A stretch of DNA of 10,591 nt, taken from the NCBI GenBank assembly GCA_026770585.1, contig MU646704.1, positions 21,590 through 32,180 of the forward strand, read 5' to 3'. How positions within the stretch are numbered: the first letter of the stretch is position 1; every line of letters begins with the position of its first letter. This DNA comes from Baffinella frigidus (Eukaryota; Cryptophyceae; Cryptomonadales; Baffinellaceae). The notes beneath the pieces were generated by a model, which was not told where the DNA came from, ran no database searches, and saw only the letters and a program-made list of their open reading frames with translations. The position numbers were made by a program, and so were the translations under genes. Positions 5,394 through 10,591 of this stretch are shown one piece after another.

Positions 5394-5617
5394 AGGCCTC
5401 AGTCCGCCTCGAGTGGCGCGGAGTGAAGAGAAGTTTGCTGTGGATATATATATATATAAAATATATAAATATATAAATATAAATGCAACAATCGTATAAA
5501 CGTGTAAATAATGTAAATCGGTATCCACTTCGACGATTTAGGTTCCCGGAATCGTCAACTTCTGGTACAGAAGAAAACCCCACTTGCAAACACCATGTGC
5601 TGTAACCGTTCAGAACA
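5394..5617. repeat. AT-rich spacer with a (TA)n / ATATAAAT tract
   Basis: A TA microsatellite followed by ATATAAATA repeats occupies about 5443-5485. The rest of the stretch has no supported gene. The tract is unlikely to be a promoter, because it is a simple repeat and no ORF with good character starts nearby. Confidence 0.6.
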
Positions 5618-5712
5618 TATCCCTTGAGTGGCGAGCTGGTCAAATTTGACCCGCAAGAGGTCCTTGGCAGGTCCTAGGGCTCTGCCGTAGGGCGTATGAG
5701 CCTACTCGCCGC
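5618..5712. mobile_element. Degenerate family-A-related element
   Basis: It begins TATCCCTTGAGTGGCGAG, continues with GGTCAAATTTGACCC and CAGGTCCTAGGGCTCTGCC, and ends GGGCGTATGAGCCTACTCGCC, the reverse complement of the GGCGAGTAGG-CATACGCCC start of the 104-bp elements. The last 12-15 bases of the right tip are replaced by GCAAGCAGAT. It is the unsplit relative of the element broken at 164-366. Confidence 0.65.
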
Positions 5713-5758
5713 AAGCAGATACAGGATTGTTTCGAATAGAAGAACCCCCGCAACCAGC

Positions 5759-5856
5759 CCTCGGAAATTGATGCAACTCCCCATGGGCCCGCGCCAGGGT
5801 CCTGGGGATAGGCCTGCTGAAGGCTCTAGGGGGGTGCAGGTTCAATTTCCGCGGAA
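5759..5856. mobile_element. Foldback element or decayed MITE
   Basis: GGAAATTGATGCAACTCCCC near 5761 pairs imperfectly with GGGGGGTGCAGGTTCAATTT near 5831-5850, with GTCCTGG and GGCCTGC words between. The style (C-run, then CCTAGG-like centre) is that of the family-B elements but the tips differ. No gene is supported between 5716 and 5937. Confidence 0.45.
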
Positions 5857-5937
5857 ATGCGTAGGGCACAGTGGAGGTCCTAGGAGAAGGGCGCCGTGTT
5901 GCAATCGAGGTATGTCGCCATCCAGCACAAACGGCCA

Positions 5938-6456
5938 TCATGCTTGGTAGTATTTTTCGTGGAGAGGCCACAGGCAGCCTTCCATGAGACCAATGCCTAG
6001 CTCTGGTTCACTCGGATTGGCTGACTGTTCTGAACTTGCCATGCTAGGTTTGCGGTACAAATTCGTCAACGTTGGAGCGGGAAAGAGCCCGGGCTCACCA
6101 AATTGGTGAGCCCAAATAGCCTGAGACAGAGCTAGGAAGTGGAAAGTCATTACCTGTGTCACAGGCGCCGCCCAGGGCACCCCCCACTGGGTCAAGCCTG
6201 TCGTCCTGCGCGGCGCGACTTGCGCCCCCCGCATGCCCCCCGCCACGACGCCGCGCTGCCGCCGCATGGCAGCTCGAGGAACGTACACCAGCTCCAGCTG
6301 CTCCCCACCGCCCAGCAACACCTGAGGCGCGAGCTGCGTCAGTGGCGGTGCACCAAAGGTGGACTGCACTCGTGCGCTGCAGGGGATATGTGGAGACCGG
6401 GGGGGGTGCGGGTGGTTGGAAGCGCTGGCGTAAGCTCTTCTCGCGGTGGCGCGGAT
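5938..6456 (-). CDS. Exon-like ORF in a GC-rich island, unidentified
   Basis: The minus-strand frame is open from 6456 to a TGA at 5938-5940. The best part, about 6153-6360, reads STFGAPPLTQLAPQVLLGGG, EQLELVYVPRAAMRRQ and later TTGLTQWGVPWAAPVTQ. It ends at CAG|GTAATG (6153/6152), a good 5' splice donor in phase 0. Before it, CCCCTGCAG and GAGTGCAG offer acceptors. Beyond the donor the frame continues without a stop into a less convincing sequence that includes YRKPSMASSEQSANPSEPE. The opposite strand is also open here because the DNA is GC-rich, but its translations are rich in Pro, Ala and Arg and are probably shadows. No family is recognised. It may be an exon downstream of the secretion-signal ORF at 6520-6645. 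Confidence 0.4.
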   Translation of the reverse strand: MRATARRAYASASNHPHPPRSPHIPCSARVQSTFGAPPLTQLAPQVLLGGGEQLELVYVPRAAMRRQRGVVAGGMRGAQVAPRRTTGLTQWGVPWAAPVTQVMTFHFLALSQAIWAHQFGEPGLFPAPTLTNLYRKPSMASSEQSANPSEPELGIGLMEGCLWPLHEKYYQA

Positions 6457-6519
6457 TCAGCAAAGAGGGTGCCAGGCCTTCGGGTGGCCAGGTGGCTGCA
6501 GAACGGGAATGGGCGTTTC

Positions 6520-6645
6520 TCAAGGGTCAACGAGGGTCGGGACCGAAGGATCCGGCGCCGTACGCGGCGAAAACGCCACCGCGAGGACCGCCACAGCAGC
6601 GAGGACCGCCACAGCCGCCAGAAGGGCCGTCGGGGACTGCTTCAT
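6520..6645 (-). CDS. Small ORF with a signal-peptide or signal-anchor start
   Basis: An ATG at 6645 opens a 41-residue minus-strand frame: MKQSPTALLAAVAV, then LAAVAVLAVAFSPR and TAPDPSVPTLVDP, ending at a TGA (6520-6522). A short polar, lysine-bearing start followed by about 19 hydrophobic Ala/Val/Leu residues is a classic secretion signal or type II membrane anchor; AFS-P is a possible cleavage region. Repetitive GCGGTCCTCGC units in the DNA may inflate the hydrophobic run. The ORF at 5938-6456 is in the same frame, separated by two in-frame TGAs (6522, 6459), so this could be a first exon with a short intron, a broken gene, or chance in GC-rich DNA. The start was chosen as the only ATG before the hydrophobic run. 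Confidence 0.4.
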   Translation of the reverse strand: MKQSPTALLAAVAVLAAVAVLAVAFSPRTAPDPSVPTLVDP

Positions 6646-6750
6646 GGTACTGTTCGCTCGCCGTCCCCCGTAGCAGGGGGAAATAATTTAAAATCACTAA
6701 TTGAAAATAGTCCTAAAAAGAGCACGGTAAAGATCTGGGTTTGTGCCCCT

Positions 6751-6923
6751 TCCAGAAACCTGAAACGAAAAAAAAACCAAAACACAAAAACCGAAACCTG
6801 AAACCCGAAACCCGAAATCACATACCCGAAACCTGAAACCTGAAACCGGAAACCGGAAACCCGAAATCCAAAACCCGAAACCTGAAACCTGAAACCCGAC
6901 ACCCCAAACCCCAAACCAAAAAC
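6751..6923. repeat. CCYGAAA heptamer array (telomere-like variant)
   Basis: Units CCTGAAA and CCCGAAA with occasional CCGGAAA repeat at a 7-8 base rhythm, ending in CCCCAAACCCCAAACC. The G-strand equivalent is TTTCRGG, one to two changes from TTTAGGG. Orientation is C-rich on the plus strand, opposite to the array at 9598. The stretch 6646-6750 before it holds no supported gene. Confidence 0.8.
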
Positions 6924-6960
6924 ACAGACGAGACACTGAGAAGGAACAGGGGACGCTCAC

Positions 6961-7095
6961 AGGAAGGGGGCAACGGAGGGGAGAAGAGGGGGGGAGAGGG
7001 GGAGGAGAGGAGGGAGGGAGAGAGAGAGAAAGGGAGAAGGGAGGGGGGGGGGGGATAAGAACTCCCCCGAGGAGGGGAGGAAGGAAGGGAAGAAG
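6961..7095. repeat. Polypurine tract with long G runs
   Basis: Almost only A and G on the plus strand, including GGGGGGG runs and a 12-G run at 7043-7054. Such tracts can form triplex or G-quadruplex structures. The minus-strand ORF rich in Pro and Ser that crosses it is an artefact of composition. The 7096-7243 stretch that follows has no supported feature. Confidence 0.85.
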
Positions 7096-7243
7096 TCCAT
7101 CAAGAAGGACGCTACATGACGACCAGCTCAACAAGAGGACAGTGTAGAGACACTCAAACGTAGGCGCCAAACGGGGATGGGGAGTGATAGGAACCTTATT
7201 GAAAGGCGGGGGACTATTGATACACTCGTTGCTTTATCTAACT

Positions 7244-7263
7244 TGTGTTGTTGCTGTTGTTGC

Positions 7264-7297
<34 letters not shown>

Positions 7298-7301
7298 GCT
7301 G
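7244..7301. repeat. (TGT)n trinucleotide microsatellite
   Basis: About 19 TGT units with a few TGC interruptions near the 5' end and one near the 3' end. It produces an apparent poly-cysteine ORF that should not be taken as a protein. Confidence 0.95.
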
Positions 7302-7342
7302 TCTTTATGACACTTGCCTGAACTTAACCTGGCTAACTCCTA

Positions 7343-7790
7343 CTGACACACCAAGGCCACGCACAATACCTCACTGTACATTGGGGAAAATCCTCTACAA
7401 ATCCCCTCTCTGTCTGACCTTTCTATTCCTTCATCTTTGGTGTCTGTCTGATCTCACCTCACACCCCCACACAACCCATCTCACCTTTTGGAATCTTGTT
7501 TCATCTGGGGTATCCGTGGCTGGAGCTCTCATACTCCAATCATGGGATACCATGAGCCTCTTAAAGGCTGACTTGGGGTTCGGTGTGTGTGCGAGACTGT
7601 GCCTTTTTGGTCTAACTCAAACACCCCATAAAGAACTGACCCTTTATCCCCTCTTCACGAGCCTCTGCACTGGAGAGCTAAATGCGATCCGAAAGCAAAA
7701 ATGCTTTCTCTGCAGTCCTTTCTACGGAACGGCGTGTCGTTGGGCTCTGTTGGGCGAAATTAAAACCCAAAGGACCTAAAGGTTCACAAC
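7343..7790 (+). repeat. Long repeat, subtype A, unit 1
   Basis: The most complete subtype-A unit. In order: TGTACATTGGGGAAA, a CT-rich stretch with TCTGATCTCACCTCA, the GGTATCC...GGATACC hairpin (7509-7551), GGCTGACTTGGGGTTCGGTG, TATCCCCTCTTCACGAGCCT, CTGCACTGGAGAGCTAAA, a GATCCGAAAGC...GCTTTCTCTGCAG hairpin, ACGGAACGGCGTGTCGTTGG and a tail of CCTAAAGG. The tail of short tandem repeats is reminiscent of a SINE 3' end, but no convincing Pol III A and B boxes were found. Any ORF running through it is incidental. Confidence 0.8.
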
Positions 7791-7794
7791 ACAC

Positions 7795-8130
7795 ATCCCG
7801 TCCTCGCGCGCTCAATGTACATTGGGGAAAACCTCTACATGTGTTTGGTTTGACATCTGAGGTATCCGTGGTTGGAGCTCCTGCGAGCTTAACGATGGGA
7901 TACCATGGGCCTTCAGCCGACTTGTTTTATCCTGGTGTTCGGACTGACCAGAAATCGATATCGATACGCTGTCACATGTCCGGTGAGGATACCCTTTAGC
8001 CGGTTTCTGCCGCGATCCTCTGCACCGGGGGGCCTGAATGTGATCCGAAAGGAAGCATGGCTTTTCTGCAGAACCAGTTCCGGTGTCCGCCTATGTTGGG
8101 AGCTTGAAGAACCTAAAGGACCTAAAGGAC
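7795..8130 (+). repeat. Long repeat, subtype B, unit 1
   Basis: It shares the head (TGTACATTGGGGAAAACCTC), the GGTATCC hairpin (7861-7904) and the tail CCTAAAGGACCTAAAGGACC with subtype A. Its middle and 3' half differ: TTTGGTTTGACATCTGAGG, CCCTTTAGCCGGTTTCTGCC, GATCCGAAAGGAAGCATGGC and TTCCGGTGTCCGCCTATG. Confidence 0.8.
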
Positions 8131-8199
8131 CTTTCTCTGATGAAATTCTCTCCCTTCACCTTGCTGGCTTTTAGGGATCGAGTTGCTTTACATAATTAA

Positions 8200-8580
8200 T
8201 GTTTACAAAGCAATTCGATCTCCTTTTGCCACATTGCTCTCCTTTCATCTGTGGTGTCTAACTGACTTTGCCTCATACCCCCACACAACCCCTCTCACCT
8301 TGTGGGGTATCCGTGATTGAAGCTCTTAAACTTCAACCATGGGTTACCATGAGCCTCAAAGGAGGCTGACTTGGGTTCGGTGCGTGTAAGTGAGCATGGG
8401 AGCGATATCGCATACCTTCACCCACCCCAAGAGAACCACCCACTATCCCCTCTTCACGAGCCTCTGCACTGGAGAGCTAAACGCGATCCGAAAGCAAAAA
8501 TGCATTTTCTGCAGATCTTTTCTACAGAAAGGCGTGTCGTGGGGCCATGTTGGGAGAAATTAAAACCTAAAGGACCTAAA
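8200..8580 (+). repeat. Long repeat, subtype A, unit 2
   Basis: Head diverged; CTCATACCCCCACACAACCC, hairpin at 8306-8348, GGCTGACTTGGGTTCGGTGC, CTCTTCACGAGCCTCTGCAC, GATCCGAAAGCAAAAATGC and a short tail (CCTAAAGGACCTAAA). The stretch 8131-8199 before it is unassigned. Confidence 0.78.
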
Positions 8581-8584
8581 AAAA

Positions 8585-8918
8585 TCTCATTTCTCTCATT
8601 TCACCTCTGGTGTCTGGCTGATCTCATCTCATACCCCCCCACACAATCCCTCTCACCTTGTGGGGTGTCCGTGCCTGGAGATCTTATACTTCAGGCATGG
8701 GATACCACGAGCCTCACAAAGGCTGACTTGGGTTCGGTGTGTGTGCGGGCGCGCTCCTATTTTGGAAGCAATCAAACACCCCAACAGAGCCACCCTGTAT
8801 CCCCTTTCACGAGCCTCTGCACTGGAGAGCGAAACGCGATCCGAAAGCAAAAAAGCTTTCTCTGCAGATCCCTTCTACGGAACGGCGTGTCGTTGGCATA
8901 TGTTGGGAGAAATTAGCT
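8585..8918 (+). repeat. Long repeat, subtype A, unit 3
   Basis: Same order as unit 2: TCATACCCCCCCACACAATC, hairpin at 8664-8706, GGCTGACTTGGGTTCGGTGT, TTTCACGAGCCTCTGCACTG, GATCCGAAAGCAAAAAAGC and ACGGAACGGCGTGTCGTTGG. The CCTAAAGG tail is missing: after GGGAGAAATTA the next unit begins. Confidence 0.8.
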
Positions 8919-9333
8919 GACTTCCGTACATTGGGGGAAACCTCAACACATCCACCTTTCTGTCCCCCTTAACTTTGCTGACTTCCGTACATTGGGGGAA
9001 ACCTCTACATTTTCTTGGTTTGACATCTGAGGTATCCGTGGTCGGAGCTCCTATGAGCTGAACGATGGGATACCATGGGCCTTCGGCCGACTTGCTTTAT
9101 CCTGAGTGTGTGTGCGAGCCTGTGCCTCTTTGGCCTAACTCAAACGCCCGATGAGGATACCCTTTAGCCGGTTTCTGCCGCGATCCTCTGTACAGGGGGG
9201 CTTGATGTGATCCGAAAGGAAATATGGCCTTTCTACAGAACCAGTTCCGGTGTCCGCCTATGTTGGGAGCTCGAAGAACCTAGAGGACCTAAAGGATCAC
9301 GAAACCTAAAGGAGTCTTAAAAGGACCTAAAGG
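8919..9333 (+). repeat. Long repeat, subtype B, unit 2, with duplicated head
   Basis: The head GCTGACTTCCGTACATTGGG occurs twice (about 8919 and 8978), then the hairpin at 9031-9074, CCCTTTAGCCGGTTTCTGCC, GATCCGAAAGGAAATATGGC, TTCCGGTGTCCGCCTATG and a long tail with four CCTAAAGGA-like words. A central piece (GTGTGTGCGAGCCTGTGCCT, about 9106-9125) is of subtype A type, so the unit looks recombinant. Confidence 0.8.
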
Positions 9334-9334
9334 A

Positions 9335-9541
9335 CGAGCCTCTGCACTGGAGAGCTAAACGCGATCCGAAAGCAAAAATGCTTTCTCTGCAGTCCCTTCT
9401 ACGGAACGGCGTGTCGTTGGGCTATGTTGGGCGAAATTAAAACCTAAAGGACCTAAAGGACCTAAAAGGACATCTTTTCTACGGGACGGCGTGTCGTTGC
9501 GCCATGTTGGGAGCATTTAAAACCTAAAGGACCTAAAGGAC
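9335..9541 (+). repeat. Two truncated subtype-A units (3' ends only)
   Basis: 9335-9468 holds GAGCCTCTGCACTGGAGAGC through GCGTGTCGTTGGGC and a tail with several CCTAAAGGA units. 9470-9541 holds only CTACGGGACGGCGTGTCG to the tail. The 5' shortening with an intact 3' end is a pattern typical of retroposed copies, but unequal recombination in the tail would give it too. Confidence 0.75.
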
Positions 9542-9597
9542 GCTCTGCCGCTCTCGGGTCGACCGATTATTTTCAAGTTGCACTGAACACTACACAC

Positions 9598-10468
9598 TTA
9601 GGGTTCGGGTTTAGGTTAAGGGTTTAGGGTCTAAGGTTTGGGGTTTATGGTTTACGGTTTGGGGTTTACGGTTCGGGGGTTTAGGCTTTAGGTTTGGGGG
9701 GTTTAGGTTTTAGGGTTCGGAGGTCTAGGGTTAAGGGTTCGGGGGGTTGGGTTTAGGTGTTGGGGTTTACGGTTTGGGCTTTAATGTTTAGGGTTTAGGG
9801 TTTAGGGTTAAGGGTTTAGGGTTTAGGGTTTAGGGTTTAGGGTTTAGGGTTAGAGTTTGGGGTTTAGGGTTGGGGGTTTCAGGGTTCAGGGTTCAGGGTT
9901 TAAGGTTTAGGATTAGGGGTTATGGTTTATGGTTTATGGTTTTATGGTTGAGAGTTTAGGGTTTAAGGTGTAGGCTTTAGGGTTTAGGGTTAAGGGTTAA
10001 GAGCTGAGGGTTTAGGGTTTAGGGTGTACGTTGTAGGGTGTAGGTTGTAGGGTGTAGGGTGTAGGGTGCAGGGTGTAGGGTGTAGGGTGTAGGGTGTAGG
10101 GATTTAGGGTTTATAGTTTCGGGCTTAGGGTTTGGGGGTTTAAGGTTTCGGGTTTCGGGTCTAGTGTTTAGGGTTAAGGTTTGGGCTTTAGGGTTTTGGG
10201 TTTAAGGTCTAGGGTTCAGGGTTTAGGTTTCAGGTTTCAGGGTCACGGTTTAGGGTGTAAGATTGGGGGTTGGGGTTTATGGTTCATGGTTTTATGGTGT
10301 ATGGTCAGGGTTTAGGGTGTAGGGTTCAGGGTTTAGGTTTTAGGTTTTAGGGTTTAGGGTTTAGTGTTTAGGGTTTATGGTTTAGGGCATAGGGTTTAGG
10401 GTTTGTGGTTAAGGGTTTAGGTTTTAGGTTTTAGGGTTTTAGGCTCGAGGGTGCACGTTGTAGGGAGT
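9598..10468 (+). repeat. Degenerate TTTAGGG telomere-like array
   Basis: G-rich strand on plus. Perfect TTTAGGG runs (9786-9847 is the cleanest) alternate with variants TTCAGGG, TTTATGG, TTAAGGG, TTCGGGT and TGTAGGG (a run at about 10025-10100). The 7-base rhythm is mostly kept with single-base slips. The plant/algal-type telomere repeat is TTTAGGG; the many variants suggest a telomere-proximal or interstitial array, not an active end. Confidence 0.9.
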
Positions 10469-10470
10469 AG

Positions 10471-10591
10471 ATGGTTGATGGTTGATGGTTGATGGTTGAT
10501 GGTTGATGGTTGATGGTTGATGGTTGATGGGATGGTTGATGGTTGATGGTTGATGGTTGATGGTTGATGGTTGATGGTTGATGGTTGATGG
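10471..10591 (+). repeat. Homogeneous (TTGATGG)n array reaching the window edge
   Basis: Sixteen complete TTGATGG units plus two shortened ones (start at 10471, and GATGG at 10531-10535). There are no substitutions in the complete units, in contrast with the ragged array before it. The unit is a heptamer two changes away from TTTAGGG. Confidence 0.95.

Noticed and set aside
6459-6522. TGA recoding (selenocysteine or altered code)
   Set aside because: The terminal-exon candidate at 1870 also ends in TGA as an apparent true stop, and no SECIS-like structure was seen; splicing or decay explains the two TGAs more simply.
6139-6801. 220- and 176-residue plus-strand ORFs in the GC-rich island
   Set aside because: Pro/Ala/Arg-rich shadows of GC-rich DNA; the minus strand has a better donor site, secretion signal and residue mix.
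6697-7170. Minus-strand ORF rich in Pro, Ser and Phe
   Set aside because: It is the polypurine tract and the CCYGAAA array read on the opposite strand; simple-sequence composition only.
7177-7779. 200-residue plus-strand ORF with a poly-cysteine run
   Set aside because: The run is the TGT microsatellite and the rest reads through the long repeat; other copies of the repeat do not keep the frame.
8371-8972. Several plus-strand ORFs sharing similar peptides (for example LCTGERNAIRKQK)
   Set aside because: The shared peptides follow from the tandem DNA repeat and occur in different frames in different units, so they are not evidence of protein selection.
7343-9545. CRISPR-like or tRNA-derived array
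   Set aside because: Units are 330-450 bp with no short identical repeats and unique spacers, and no cloverleaf or clear A/B boxes were found.
10471-10591. True chromosome terminus
   Set aside because: The unit is TTGATGG, not TTTAGGG, and the window edge is arbitrary; nothing shows that the DNA ends here.

Overview
The window looks like a piece of eukaryotic nuclear DNA from a subtelomeric or telomere-proximal repeat zone. There is no dense gene packing, operon or ribosome-binding-site pattern. Instead there are intron-type splice signals, many microsatellites and minisatellites, small terminal-inverted-repeat elements, and long tracts of degenerate heptamers related to the plant/algal telomere repeat TTTAGGG. 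That repeat type points to a green alga or another protist with TTTAGGG telomeres (for example some alveolates). The taxon cannot be fixed from the sequence alone. The G-rich strand of the right-hand tract runs 5'->3' to the right, so the chromosome end, if near, lies to the right. The tract is degenerate, so this is not a clean terminal telomere.

Layout. 1-160: the 3' end of a probable plus-strand coding sequence whose stop lies in the tip of a transposable element. 160-2360: a cluster of two families of miniature inverted-repeat elements. Family A is 104 bp with tips TATCCCTTAAGTGGC; family B is about 115-121 bp with tips TACAGGGGTACC. Several are nested or sit beside their own empty target sites. 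1500-4640: on the minus strand, three short exon-like blocks with good coding character and phase-0 splice borders (4159-4239, 3191-3253, 1870-1977), each accompanied by decayed extra copies, mixed with minisatellites and CCCTAAA-like DNA. 4640-5940: anonymous DNA with a long inverted repeat, a 127-bp duplication and more foldback elements. 5938-6645: a GC-rich island with a minus-strand signal-peptide-like ORF and an exon-like ORF in the same frame. 6750-7300: low-complexity DNA (CCYGAAA, polypurine, TGT). 7340-9545: at least seven tandem copies of a 330-450 bp repeat in two subtypes, with hairpins that co-vary between copies and a CCTAAAGGA tail. 9598-10591: degenerate TTTAGGG, then TGTAGGG and a very regular TTGATGG array.

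The exon-like blocks could be one multi-exon minus-strand gene (all borders phase 0, N-terminal secretion signal at 6645, last exon ending at 1870) or the scattered remains of several. I recognise no protein family in them. Almost all other long open frames in the window are read through repeats and are not believed to be genes. No rRNA, tRNA or CRISPR array was seen.
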